Source of the DNA: Pseudonocardia phyllosphaerae
GTDB lineage: Bacteria; Actinomycetota; Actinomycetes; Mycobacteriales; Pseudonocardiaceae
Direction of reading: 5' to 3'
Length of the DNA: 64,000 nucleotides
NCBI RefSeq assembly: GCF_046546475.1
Contig: NZ_JBKGXS010000008.1
Location: 124,001-188,000 of the forward strand
A model generated the notes under the pieces. The model saw nothing but the letters and a program-made list of their open reading frames with translations, made no database searches and was not told the DNA's origin. Shown here piece after piece: positions 49,632 to 57,758 of this stretch. The stretch's first letter is position 1; every line of letters starts with the position of its first letter. A program made the position numbers and the translations under genes.

Positions 49632-50524
49632 TCGGCCGCCCGATGATCGACCGTCGTGCGCTGCTGCTGTCCGGCGCCGGGATCGGCGCGGCGCTGCTCA
49701 CCGGCTGCGGGGCCTCCGGCGCCGCCACCCCGCCCACGACCGTCGCCGACGTCGAGGCCCGCACCGGGCGGCGGCTCGCCGTGCACGCGCTCGACACCGG
49801 GACCGGCGCGACGGCCGGGCATCGCGACGGCGACCGCGTCCTGATGTGCTCGACGGTGAAGGCGCCGCTGGCCGCGTTCGTGCTGCACCGCTCGGTCACC
49901 GACCCCGGCCTGCTCGACCGCCGGATCCGGTACACCCGCGCCGACCTGCTGGAGCACGCGCCGGTGACCAGTCGCAACGTCGGCGCCGGGATGACCGTCG
50001 CGCAGCTCTGCGAGGCGGCGGTGACCGTCTCCGACAACACGGCCGCGAACCTGCTCTCGGCTGCCACCGGCGGGCCGGGCGCGCTGACGGCGTGGTTGCG
50101 CTCCCTCGGCGACGCCACGACCCGCGCCGACCGCACCGAGCCGTCGCTCAACTCCCCCGACGGCGAGCGCGACACCAGCACCCCGGCCGCGTTCGCGGCG
50201 ACGCTGCGCACCCTGGTCCTCGGCGACGCGCTGCCGGCGCCGCACCGCGACCGGCTCGCCGGGTGGCTGCGCGCCAACACCACCGGCGAGGGCCAGATCC
50301 GTGGCGGGGTCCCGGCCGGCTGGTCGGTCGGCGACAAGACCGGCGGCGGGAACGCCGGCGAGAAGAACGACGTCGGGGTGCTGTTCCCGCCGCACGGCGC
50401 GCCGATGGTGCTGACCGTGTTCAGCGCCCCGGCCGATCCCGCCGCACCGGCCGACGGGGACCGGGCGAAGCAGGCGATCGCCGACGCGACCCGCGCCGCC
50501 CTGGCGCAGCTCGGCCGCGGGTAG
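49628..50524 (+). CDS. Class A beta-lactamase, lipoprotein type
   Basis: 298 aa with every catalytic motif: Ser75-x-x-Lys78 in CSTVKAP, Ser135-Asp-Asn137 in TVSDNTAA, Glu171 and Asn175 in TEPSLN, and Lys237-Thr-Gly in GDKTGGG. The N-terminus has RR then ALLLSGAGIGAALLTGC with Cys27 as lipobox, so it should be Tat-exported and membrane-anchored. Start at the ATG at 49628 overlapping the M20 stop; the ATG at 49643 is possible. Active beta-lactamase is likely. The link to the M20 gene is unexplained. Confidence 0.92.
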   Translation: MIGRPMIDRRALLLSGAGIGAALLTGCGASGAATPPTTVADVEARTGRRLAVHALDTGTGATAGHRDGDRVLMCSTVKAPLAAFVLHRSVTDPGLLDRRIRYTRADLLEHAPVTSRNVGAGMTVAQLCEAAVTVSDNTAANLLSAATGGPGALTAWLRSLGDATTRADRTEPSLNSPDGERDTSTPAAFAATLRTLVLGDALPAPHRDRLAGWLRANTTGEGQIRGGVPAGWSVGDKTGGGNAGEKNDVGVLFPPHGAPMVLTVFSAPADPAAPADGDRAKQAIADATRAALAQLGRG

Positions 50525-50527
50525 CGC

Positions 50528-51334
50528 TCAGAGCTGCGCCAGGATCGCCCGCAGCACCGTGATCTGGCCGTCCGGGCCGGGGTGCACGCCGTCGTCCTCC
50601 CAGAACTCGGGGCCCACCGGCACCGAGGCGAGGTCGATCGCGGTCCGGTCGACGTCGCGCACGGTCGCGGCGAGGCGCGGCAGGTCCGCGGCGTCCCAGA
50701 ACTCGCCGGTCAGGAACCGGGTCGACGTCGAGCGCTCCGGGTCCATCGGCGGCGGCACGATCAGCCGCACCCGGGCGCGCACCTCGGTCTCGAGCAGCGC
50801 CTTGAGCGCGTGCAGGTTCCGCCCGGTCTCCCAGGCCGACACCATCGGCACGGCCGCGGACGCGCCCTCGCGGCGGATGTCGTTGGTGCCCAGCAGGACC
50901 AGCACGCGCGTCGGGCGGCGTGAGATCAGGACGGGGGCCAGCGCCAGCGCGTCGCCGGTGGTGCGGCCGGACAGTGCGAGCACCTCCACCGACACCTGCG
51001 GGTGCATCCGCCCGACGAGCTCGACCAGGATCCGCGCCCAGCTGAGCCGGTCCGCCGACAGCGAGTCACCGACGACGACGATCCGCTCCCCCGGCGCCAG
51101 GTCCAGCGCGGCCACCCGGTCGGTGACGGCGGGGTCGGTGAGCAGGGCGTCCGCGGCGTCGAGCACCAGCTCGTCGAGGTCGGCGCGCAGGCCGGTCACC
51201 ACCGACGGGTCGACGCCCGCGGCGTCGGCGAGCAGCCGGTCCACCGCCGACTCGCGCACCCCGAACGCGGCGAACGCGGGGAAGCCGGACAGGTCGGCGT
51301 AGCGGACCAGCCGAGGCAGAAGGTCGGGATCCAC
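50528..51334 (-). CDS. SGNH/GDSL-type hydrolase
   Basis: 268 aa. Block I: RIVVVGDSLSADRLSW (nucleophile Ser in GDS), block II with Gly in SGRTTGDAL, block III LGTNDIRREG, block V DDGVHPGPDGQ with the catalytic Asp-x-x-His pattern. This is the acylhydrolase fold, with an N-terminal extension (DPDLLPRLVRYADLSGFPAFAAFG) of about 85 residues that I cannot assign. GTG start at 51334. Ends 3 bp from the beta-lactamase stop on the other strand. Cytoplasmic (no signal). Confidence 0.85.
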   Translation of the reverse strand: MDPDLLPRLVRYADLSGFPAFAAFGVRESAVDRLLADAAGVDPSVVTGLRADLDELVLDAADALLTDPAVTDRVAALDLAPGERIVVVGDSLSADRLSWARILVELVGRMHPQVSVEVLALSGRTTGDALALAPVLISRRPTRVLVLLGTNDIRREGASAAVPMVSAWETGRNLHALKALLETEVRARVRLIVPPPMDPERSTSTRFLTGEFWDAADLPRLAATVRDVDRTAIDLASVPVGPEFWEDDGVHPGPDGQITVLRAILAQL

Positions 51335-51543
51335 GACGCCAGCATGCCCGCCCCGCCCGGACGCCCGGGAACCCCCTCGCATCACCCGAACAGTCGCACG
51401 CAATTGTGATGCGCATCACCCAACAAGGTATGTACAACGCGGAAACCCGCTGCTCCGGACCCCGATTCAGGCTGACCCCACCGGCGGTATGGGGAGCCTC
51501 TGTTGGCTGGTGGGCGCAGGCGGGACGGTCCACGATCTGCGTC

Positions 51544-51831
51544 ATGACCACGGCTCAGGACATGCCCCAGGTTCAGCAGTGCGCCGCCACCAGCTGCTCC
51601 TACAACTCCGACTCCACCTGTGGCGCGGGGGCGATCACGATCTCCGGTGACCACGCCGCCTGCGGCACCTTCGTCGAGATCTCGTTCCGCGGCGGGAACG
51701 GCAACGGCCTCGTCGGCGCGTGCCACCGCTCCGACTGCAAGTACAACGAGAAGCTGGAGTGCACCGCGTCGTCGGTGAACATCGGCAAGGGCACGGACGC
51801 CGCCGACTGCCTCACCTACGAGGCCAAGTAG
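51544..51831 (+). CDS. DUF1540 protein, two cysteine-rich repeats
   Basis: 95 aa from the ATG at 51544. Two copies of the DUF1540 unit: CAATSCSYNSDSTCGAGAIT...CGTF and CHRSDCKYNEKLECTASSVN...CLTY, eight Cys in all, so it probably binds metal. The upstream in-frame extension to 51406 is promoter DNA. The role of the family is unknown. Tail overlaps the pseudo-ATPase gene by 16 bp. Confidence 0.85.
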   Translation: MTTAQDMPQVQQCAATSCSYNSDSTCGAGAITISGDHAACGTFVEISFRGGNGNGLVGACHRSDCKYNEKLECTASSVNIGKGTDAADCLTYEAK

Positions 51832-52232
51832 GCGAGTTCCTCCGCACGCACCTCGCCGGACTCGTCGACGCGCAGCGCGCCGTCGGCGACCGCGAGGGCC
51901 GCGACGGGGTCGGCGTCGTCCACGAGGACGGCAATCCCCTCCGCGGCGACCGAGCGCAGCGCGGCGAGCACGGTGCTGCGTTCGGACGAGTCGAGGCCGT
52001 CGGTCAGGCGGTCGGCGAGGACCATCGCGGTCGGGCCCCGACGGGCCGACTCGACGGTGGCCAGCCGGTCGCCTGCCGGCTCGGCCTCGCGCGCGCCCAG
52101 CCGGCGGACGACCGCGTCGTGCCCGGACGCGCAGCGCCCGGTCGAGTCGTCGAGCCGGTTCATCATCCGGCGCCGCTGGACCGACGGACCGAGCAGCACC
52201 GTGACGCTGCCGGTCGGCAGACGTAGCGACAT
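51816..52232 (-). CDS. Pseudo-ABC-ATPase lacking a P-loop
   Basis: 138-residue protein with the outline of an ABC ATPase but with the active site removed. The region where Walker A should be reads LLGPSVQRRRMMNRL, without the conserved Gly or the Lys. There is no LSGGQ; AGDRLATVESARRG occupies its place. The Walker B/D-loop equivalent AMVLADRLTDGLDSSER lacks the catalytic Glu. About 60 residues of the normal helical insert are missing. The coding frame is clean, with a good ribosome site (GGGAGG) and an iron-box-like operator upstream, so it is probably expressed and not simply a dead gene. Function unknown. Confidence 0.7.
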   Translation of the reverse strand: MSLRLPTGSVTVLLGPSVQRRRMMNRLDDSTGRCASGHDAVVRRLGAREAEPAGDRLATVESARRGPTAMVLADRLTDGLDSSERSTVLAALRSVAAEGIAVLVDDADPVAALAVADGALRVDESGEVRAEELAYLAS

Positions 52233-52252
52233 CAGGCCTCCCTCACCGTTAC

Positions 52253-52271
52253 CCAGGCGAGCCTAACCGTT
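52253..52271 (-). promoter_or_regulatory. Iron-box-like site (DmdR/IdeR type) before the pseudo-ATPase gene
   Basis: Minus strand AACGGTTAGGCTCGCCTGG matches 13 of 19 positions of the actinomycete iron-box consensus, including the core GGTTAGGCTCxCCT. It lies 21 bp upstream of the start. The larger inverted repeat CCTCACCGT (52241-52249)/ACGGTGAGG (52276-52284) encloses it. Confidence 0.55.
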
Positions 52272-52298
52272 GATGACGGTGAGGTGAAGGCCGTCCTG

Positions 52299-52325
52299 CG
52301 CCGGGCCGGTACCGCCGGCCCGGCG
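52299..52325 (-). terminator. Terminator hairpin after the glycosyltransferase gene
   Basis: CGCCGGGCCGG (52299-52309) and CCGGCCCGGCG (52315-52325) form a perfect 11-bp stem with a 5-base loop, 8 bp past the glycosyltransferase stop on the minus strand. Confidence 0.72.
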
Positions 52326-52333
52326 GGGTGCGC

Positions 52334-53755
52334 TCAGCCGGTCAGGGCCGCGCCGGGGTTCTCGGGGGTGGTGCGGGCCTGGGGCAGCACCGGGTCGGGG
52401 CCGTCGGCGTCGGCCTGCGGGGTCTCGGGCGCGGCCCGGTGCTCCGCGGGGCCGGTGTGCGGGGTACCGGCGACGCGGCGGGCGTGCTCGGCGGCCTGGC
52501 GCGCGGCGGCGGCCCGGCGGATGTAGCCGGGCACGGTGCTCGGCGGCACCGGGACCTCGATCGGCGGGACGGCCCCGCCGAGACTGCGGACGGTTCGGCT
52601 GCGGCGCAGGTACGCCCAGCCCCCACGGCCGAGCCGGGCCAGCCGGACGGCCGCGCCGGAGTCGGGCATCGCGTCGCCGGCGCCGCCCTCGCGGGAGGCG
52701 ATGTGCCGCAGCCGCGCGACCGCGGCGGGCAGCCGGCGCAGCGCGACCGCGCGGCCCTCCGGCGACAGCGCCACCTTCGCGAGGAAGCTGCCCAGGCCGA
52801 GGCCGTAGCCCTCGAGCTGGGCGCGCAGCGCGTTCTGGTCGGGGCGGTGGTGGTGCCACAGGTACGCGCCCGGGACGTAGCCCAGGACGTGTCCGGCCAG
52901 GATCATGCGGACGAGGAACTCGCAGTCCTCGCCGCCCTTGGTGGGGGTGCCCGGGCCCATGGCCTCGTCGAAGCCGCCCGCGGCGCGGGCGGGGGTGGCG
53001 CGCACGGCCATGTTCGCGCCGATGCCGAACAGGCCCGGGGAGAACGGGAAGATCGGCGAGTCCGCGGGGGGCTCGGCGAGGGTGAACCGGCGCGGGGTGA
53101 AGCCCTTGTTCCAGGCCAGCGCGACGTCGGCGGCACGCTCCTCCGGCGAGCCGAGGCGGGCGGCGAGCACCGGTCCGGACAGGCAGGCCAGGTCGGGGTC
53201 GGCGGCGAAGGCGCCGGCGATGCGCGAGGCCCAGGCGGGGTCGACCTCGGTGTCGTCGTCGGTGAAGGCGACGTACTCGGTGCGGGCCTCGGCCAGACCC
53301 CGGTTGCGGCCCACCGAGGTACCGCGGCGGGACTCGCGCACGTAGCGCACCCGCGGGGAGCCGGTGGCGGCCACGGCGCGGGCGGTGCGTTCGTCGTCGG
53401 GGTCGTTGTCGACGACGACCACGGTCAGGGCGGGGTGGTCAGAGGCCAGGACCGCGCGCAGGCAGCGGGCCACCATCTCGGGCCGGTTGCGGGTCGGGAC
53501 GACCACGGTGATCGGTTCGTGCGACACCGGGGCCGGCGCGACGGCGTCGGCGGGGCCGAGGGACTCGATCGCCGCGGCGAGGGCGTCGACGGCGGCGTAG
53601 CCGTCGACGAGCGGCACGGTGATCTGGCCCTGCGGGGTCCCGGCCACGGTCACCAGCAGACGCGCCGCGCGGTAGGCGGGGTCGACCTGCAGCTCGCGCA
53701 GCGGCGCGGAGCGGTCCAGCTCGCCCACCCAGGTCGGCACGTCCGGTGTCGTCAT
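52334..53755 (-). CDS. Glycosyltransferase family 2
   Basis: 473 aa, cytoplasmic. A GT-A domain occupies about residues 75-310: ITVVVPTRNRPEMVARCLRAV, VVVVDNDPDDE, a DxD-like YVAFTDDDTEVDPAW, the acceptor loop GANMAVR and GGEDCEFLVRM. An N-terminal 70 residues precede it, and a Pro-rich disordered tail of about 90 residues follows. The start is the ATG at 53755. Sugar and acceptor are unknown; the neighbours do not form a polysaccharide cluster. Confidence 0.85.
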   Translation of the reverse strand: MTTPDVPTWVGELDRSAPLRELQVDPAYRAARLLVTVAGTPQGQITVPLVDGYAAVDALAAAIESLGPADAVAPAPVSHEPITVVVPTRNRPEMVARCLRAVLASDHPALTVVVVDNDPDDERTARAVAATGSPRVRYVRESRRGTSVGRNRGLAEARTEYVAFTDDDTEVDPAWASRIAGAFAADPDLACLSGPVLAARLGSPEERAADVALAWNKGFTPRRFTLAEPPADSPIFPFSPGLFGIGANMAVRATPARAAGGFDEAMGPGTPTKGGEDCEFLVRMILAGHVLGYVPGAYLWHHHRPDQNALRAQLEGYGLGLGSFLAKVALSPEGRAVALRRLPAAVARLRHIASREGGAGDAMPDSGAAVRLARLGRGGWAYLRRSRTVRSLGGAVPPIEVPVPPSTVPGYIRRAAAARQAAEHARRVAGTPHTGPAEHRAAPETPQADADGPDPVLPQARTTPENPGAALTG

Positions 53756-53990
53756 GGGTTCCATGGTCCATGGCCGAGCTGTGATCACGCTGAGACCCCC
53801 GAGCAACATGCCCGGAATGTGTCGGACGAGCTGCCGACGCCTGGAGTTTCCTCACGCCGTGTACCGGACGCCGTCGCTGGTCAGGGCCGTTCGGGCGACG
53901 GGAACAGATCACGGACCTCCCCGGTTGGACGTAACGGATGACACGTCAACGACGTGGTCGCCACCACAACCTCGAAGGGAGGCCGGACCG

Positions 53991-54347
53991 ATGACCCTCG
54001 ATGCCCTGCCCTGGATGGACGACGCCGCAGTGCAGCCGGCCGACCGCTGGGAGCGCGCGACCTACCTGTTCGACTCGGGCGACCGGATCGCCGCCGCCCG
54101 CGTGCTGGACGAGCTGGTCGCCGACCGGCCCGACGCCGTCGCGCCGCGGCTGCTGCTCGCCCGCGCCTACTTCCACTCGGCCCAGCTCGGCCGGGCGGAG
54201 ACGGCGCTGCGCGAGCTGCTGGAGCGCGCCCCGTCCGAGGGCTACGCCCACCTGCTCCTCGGCCGGACGCTGCAGCGCACGTCCCGCCGCGAGGAGGCCG
54301 CGCCGCACCTGCGGCTGGCCGAGGCGATGGGCGTGCCCCAGGACTGA
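53991..54347 (+). CDS. Small TPR-repeat protein
   Basis: 118 aa. Two to three tetratricopeptide helical pairs: DRWERATYLFDSGDRIAAARVLDEL, VAPRLLLARAYFHSAQLGRAETALREL and YAHLLLGRTLQRTSRREEAAPHLRLA. Start at ATG 53991 with GGGAGG upstream. Likely a protein-protein interaction adaptor. Followed after 73 bp by an rRNA-methyltransferase-like gene. Confidence 0.87.
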   Translation: MTLDALPWMDDAAVQPADRWERATYLFDSGDRIAAARVLDELVADRPDAVAPRLLLARAYFHSAQLGRAETALRELLERAPSEGYAHLLLGRTLQRTSRREEAAPHLRLAEAMGVPQD

Positions 54348-54420
54348 ACGAGCCGCTCCTGAGCACCACCCGGTCCGGCCCCGTCGCAGCGCGGCGGGGC
54401 CGGACCGGCACGCTGGCCGG

Positions 54421-55608
54421 GTGAGCACCGAGGACCTCGCGCGCCTGGAACGCCTGGCCGAACCGGAGGGCACCGCGCTGCTGGAGCGGCTCGCGGACTC
54501 CGACCTGTCCGGCGACGCGGCGCTGCGCCTCGGCACCGTCCTGCGCCGCGACCACCCCGCCGACCTGGTCGCCGACGCGATGGCGCAGGCGCAGCTGCGG
54601 CACCGGGCCGCGGCGAAGTTCTCCCGGGCCGCGGCGATGTGGTTCACCCGCGACGGGCTGGAACAGGCGTCGTCGGAGGTGATCGCGCGGCACCGCGCCG
54701 CCCGCTACGCCGGGCTGGGCCGGCTGGCCGACCTGTGCTGCGGCATCGGCGGCGACCTGCTGGCACTGGCCGACGGGCACGACGTCGTCGGCGTCGACCG
54801 GGACCCGGTGCACCTGTGGATGGCCTCGCGCAACGCCGCCGCCTACGACCGCGAGGCCGTGACCTGGTGCGGTGACGTCCGCGACGCCGACCTCACCGGG
54901 ATCGACGGCGTGTTCGTCGACCCGGCCCGGCGCTCGTCGGGGGGCCGGATGCGGACCGGCACCTCGGAGCCGCCGCTGGAGTGGTGCGTGGAGCTGGCAG
55001 GCCGGGTCGGCGCCGTCGGGGTGAAGGCCGCGCCGGGGATCGACCACGACACCGTCCCGGGCGGCTGGGAGATCGAGTTCCTGGCGCTGGGCCGGGAGCT
55101 GAAGGAGGCCGCGGCCTGGTCGCCCGCGCTGGCTGCGAGCCGCACCCGCGCCACCGTCCTCGACGCCGACGGGACCGCGCACGTCCTCGCCGGCGACCCG
55201 GACCCCGAGGACGGCGACACCGGCGTCGCGGTCATCGAGCCGGGCACATGGCTGCTCGACCCGAACCCCGCCGTCACCCGCGCCGGGCTCGTCTCGCAAC
55301 TGGCCGAGCGCACCGGGACGTCCCGGATCGACCCGCGGATCGCGTTCCTGACCGGCGACGAGGAGCCGCCCGGGACGCCGTTCGCCCGCCCGCTGCGGGT
55401 GCTGGACTCGCGGCCGTGGGACCAGAAGCGGCTCCCCCGGCTGCTGCGCGACCTCGACGTCGGCGCGGTCGACGTCCGCCGCCGTGGCCTCGCCGGGGAC
55501 GTCGACGCGATCGCCCGGAAGCTGCGCGGCAAGGGATCCCGCCGGGCGACGGTCGTCATGACCCGGGCCGCGGACCGGCCGTGGGGCCTGGTCTGCGTCG
55601 ATCCCTGA
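54421..55608 (+). CDS. Class I SAM methyltransferase with THUMP-like C-terminus
   Basis: 395 aa from a GTG at 54421. The SAM motif I LADLCCGIGGDLLALA is at about residues 103-118, then VVGVDRDPVHLW and VFVDPARRS (motif IV). The C-terminal domain resembles the THUMP-like domain of actinobacterial RNA methyltransferases (GDVDAIARKLRGKGSRRATVVMTR). RNA is the probable substrate; which base is unknown. Confidence 0.85.
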   Translation: MSTEDLARLERLAEPEGTALLERLADSDLSGDAALRLGTVLRRDHPADLVADAMAQAQLRHRAAAKFSRAAAMWFTRDGLEQASSEVIARHRAARYAGLGRLADLCCGIGGDLLALADGHDVVGVDRDPVHLWMASRNAAAYDREAVTWCGDVRDADLTGIDGVFVDPARRSSGGRMRTGTSEPPLEWCVELAGRVGAVGVKAAPGIDHDTVPGGWEIEFLALGRELKEAAAWSPALAASRTRATVLDADGTAHVLAGDPDPEDGDTGVAVIEPGTWLLDPNPAVTRAGLVSQLAERTGTSRIDPRIAFLTGDEEPPGTPFARPLRVLDSRPWDQKRLPRLLRDLDVGAVDVRRRGLAGDVDAIARKLRGKGSRRATVVMTRAADRPWGLVCVDP

Positions 55609-55626
55609 GCGGGCCAGTCGGGGCCG

Positions 55627-56067
55627 TCAGCCGCGGCCGGGGAAGTGGATGAACTCCAGCGCGATGCCGTCCGGGTCGCGGAACTCCAGCGTCGCGTAGC
55701 CGGTCGGGTCGTGGTGCTCGACGACGCCGTCGTGCGGCACCGCGAGGACGTCCAGCCAGCTCGCCCACCGGTCCAGGTCGCCACGGCGGGCGACACCGAA
55801 CGCGAGGTGGTCGAGCGCGCCGCGAGGGCCGCCGAGGTCGTCGGCGGCGGGTGCGTGCAGCTCGATCATCACCCCGTTGCCCGGGTCGAGCAGCAGCACG
55901 GCCTTCTCCGGGTCGCCGATCCCGGCGGTGTGGTGCGGGAACGTCATCGGCATGCGCTGCAGGCCGAGCACCCGCTGGTACCAGGTGGCGCTGGCCTCCA
56001 CGTCGCCCACGACGGCGGACACGTGGTGGAAGCCGGTGACCACCGGTCGTTCGATGCCCGAGCTCAT
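55627..56067 (-). CDS. VOC-family protein (glyoxalase/dioxygenase fold)
   Basis: 146 aa, two beta-alpha-beta-beta-beta modules. Metal-binding His is in GFHHVSAVVGDVEAS and Glu in MIELHAPAADD; the second set is in LDHLAFGVARRG and IALEFIHFPG. VOC proteins include glyoxalases, extradiol dioxygenases and antibiotic-binding proteins; no further call is justified. Confidence 0.85.
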   Translation of the reverse strand: MSSGIERPVVTGFHHVSAVVGDVEASATWYQRVLGLQRMPMTFPHHTAGIGDPEKAVLLLDPGNGVMIELHAPAADDLGGPRGALDHLAFGVARRGDLDRWASWLDVLAVPHDGVVEHHDPTGYATLEFRDPDGIALEFIHFPGRG

Positions 56068-56197
56068 CGCCGCCCGTCCCCTCCTCCGGCCGCCGGCCGC
56101 ACCTGCGGTCAGTCAATCGGTCGCCGCGCCCGGTGTCCACCGGACTCCCGTTCCATGATCACGTGCACGGGTCGGCGGGGGTGTGCCGTGGCCGCAG

Positions 56198-56255
56198 CAC
56201 ACCGTTTCGGTACGCAGCACATGCTGCAGCGTGTGCTGCGTACGGACACGGTGTG
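56198..56255. repeat. 58-bp near-palindrome (cruciform-like) between genes
   Basis: Inner arms GTACGCAGCACA (56210-56221) and TGTGCTGCGTAC (56232-56243) are perfect, around a palindromic GCTGCAGC core. Outer arms CACACCGT (56198-56205) and ACGGTGTG (56248-56255) are also perfect, with 4 unpaired bases on each side. Upstream of the kinase-like gene and also upstream of the divergent VOC gene. Its role as operator or terminator is not clear. Confidence 0.7.
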
Positions 56256-56357
56256 CGGCAAGGCCGGTTCCCGCTGGGTCTGCCGCGACCCGTTCGGCGC
56301 GCCGGTTGGCCGCGGCCGGCTTGGCGCGGTGCCGCGGCGCGTGTCAGGTTCGCCGGT

Positions 56358-56924
56358 GTGCCCACCCTGATCACGCTCGCCCCGGGCTGGCTCGACGCCG
56401 TCACCGCGGCCGTCGACGCCGCCGCGCCCGGACCGGCCGGGAACCGCCTGATCGCGGTCGACGGGTTCTCCGGCGCCGGGAAGTCCACCCGCGCCGCCGA
56501 GCTGGCCGGGCACCTGGGCGCCCCGCTGCTCGAGATCGAGGACCTCTACCCCGGCTGGCACGGCCTCGGCCACGCGCCGGGCCTGGCCCGCGACGGCATC
56601 GGGGAGCCGCTGGCCCGCGGCAGGACGCTGCGGTGGACGTCCTGGGACTGGGCGCACGACCGGCCCGGGCAGGTACGCGAGCGGGCGCCGGCGCCGGTCG
56701 TCGTCCTGGAGGGGTGCGGGGCGGGCGGCCTGGCGCTGGCGGAGGTGACGTCGCTGCTGATCTGGATCGACGCCGACGACGACGTCCGCGAGGCCCGCCT
56801 GCACGCCCGTCCCGACTGGCCGGGCTACGCGCCGTTCCGCGACACCTGGCGGCGGCAGGAGCTGGAGCTCGCGGTGCGCGCCCGCACCCCGCAGCGGGCG
56901 GACGTCGTGCTCGTCGACCCCTGA
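56358..56924 (+). CDS. P-loop NTPase, uridine-kinase-like
   Basis: 188 aa from a GTG at 56358. Walker A reads AVDGFSGAGKSTRAAELAG near residues 33-50, then LLEIEDLYPGWHG, where acidic residues would bind Mg. The Walker-B-like SLLIWIDADDDVREARLHAR follows. The pattern is that of small nucleoside or uridine kinase-type proteins. Substrate unknown. A perfect hairpin follows. Confidence 0.8.
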   Translation: MPTLITLAPGWLDAVTAAVDAAAPGPAGNRLIAVDGFSGAGKSTRAAELAGHLGAPLLEIEDLYPGWHGLGHAPGLARDGIGEPLARGRTLRWTSWDWAHDRPGQVRERAPAPVVVLEGCGAGGLALAEVTSLLIWIDADDDVREARLHARPDWPGYAPFRDTWRRQELELAVRARTPQRADVVLVDP

Positions 56925-56943
56925 CGGTTCCGGCCGCGCGGAA

Positions 56944-56981
56944 GCGGCCCGGCACCACCCCCCACGAGGATGCCGGGCCGC
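56944..56981. terminator. Terminator hairpin between convergent genes
   Basis: GCGGCCCGGCA (56944-56954) and TGCCGGGCCGC (56971-56981), a perfect 11-bp stem with a 16-base loop; 20 bp after the kinase-like stop and 19 bp before the permease stop on the other strand. Confidence 0.75.
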
Positions 56982-56999
56982 CGGATCGCGGTGCGGGTG

Positions 57000-57758
57000 T
57001 CAGGGCCGGGCGCGCCGCACCAGCAGGTAGCCCCCGGCCGCGGCGACGACCGCCACGACCAGCGGGTAGGTCGCCAGCAGCAGTCCCCGGGGCGTCTCGA
57101 CGAAGAACCGGCCGAACGCCGGCCACCCGCCCTGCCAGGTGATCAGAACTGCCAGCCCGCCCAGCACCAGCGTCAGCGTGACGAGGACCGTCCACACGCC
57201 GTACTGACCCCAGCGGCGGAAGACCGTGCCGATCGCGAGGAACAGGAATCCGAAGGTCAGCAGCGGCACCCAGTAGCAGGCGAACTGCAGCGCCGGATTG
57301 GAGTCCGGCACGATCCCGGCCGAGAAGAACTTCATCCTGATACCCCACCCGCCGGTCGCGAACTCGATGTTCACCAGGATCGTCACCAGCAGCGCGTGCA
57401 CGAACGTCTCGGCCACCATCACCAGCGCGACGCCGGTGTAGAAGTCCCGCCGGGTCAGGCCGAGGCTGAGGGCGAACGGCAGGACCTGGGTCATCATCGC
57501 CAGGTAGCTCGCGCCGACGATGATCAGCAGCGCTGTCACCGCACCAGTTCCGCCCCCGGCCTCCGCGCCGGGCGAGGACCGCAGCTCGACCGTCCGGACG
57601 ACCCAGAAGATCGCCACGTTGACCACGAAGATCACGGAGAGGACGCCCCAGACCAGGCCCATCCGGCGTCCGAGGTCGACGTTGGTCATCCGGGCGACCG
57701 CGACGAGCCGGTTCGGGACGGCGGTGGACGGTGCGGCGGGCACTGCGGCGGCGGTCAT
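57000..57758 (-). CDS. ABC transporter membrane protein of a GntR-ABC (YtrAB-like) operon
   Basis: 252 aa with six hydrophobic segments. The first is near residues 36-55 (GLVWGVLSVIFVVNVAIFW), the last near 225-245. No conserved catalytic motif. Starts at the ATG at 57758, overlapping the ATPase stop by 4 bp. Together with the ATPase and GntR gene it resembles the YtrABC group in Firmicutes, which responds to cell-wall antibiotics. Confidence 0.85.
   Translation of the reverse strand: MTAAAVPAAPSTAVPNRLVAVARMTNVDLGRRMGLVWGVLSVIFVVNVAIFWVVRTVELRSSPGAEAGGGTGAVTALLIIVGASYLAMMTQVLPFALSLGLTRRDFYTGVALVMVAETFVHALLVTILVNIEFATGGWGIRMKFFSAGIVPDSNPALQFACYWVPLLTFGFLFLAIGTVFRRWGQYGVWTVLVTLTLVLGGLAVLITWQGGWPAFGRFFVETPRGLLLATYPLVVAVVAAAGGYLLVRRARP

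Noticed and set aside
52241..52284. Only a hairpin terminator upstream of the pseudo-ATPase
   Set aside because: The arms are 26 bases apart and enclose an iron-box-like core; the position is at a gene start, not an end.
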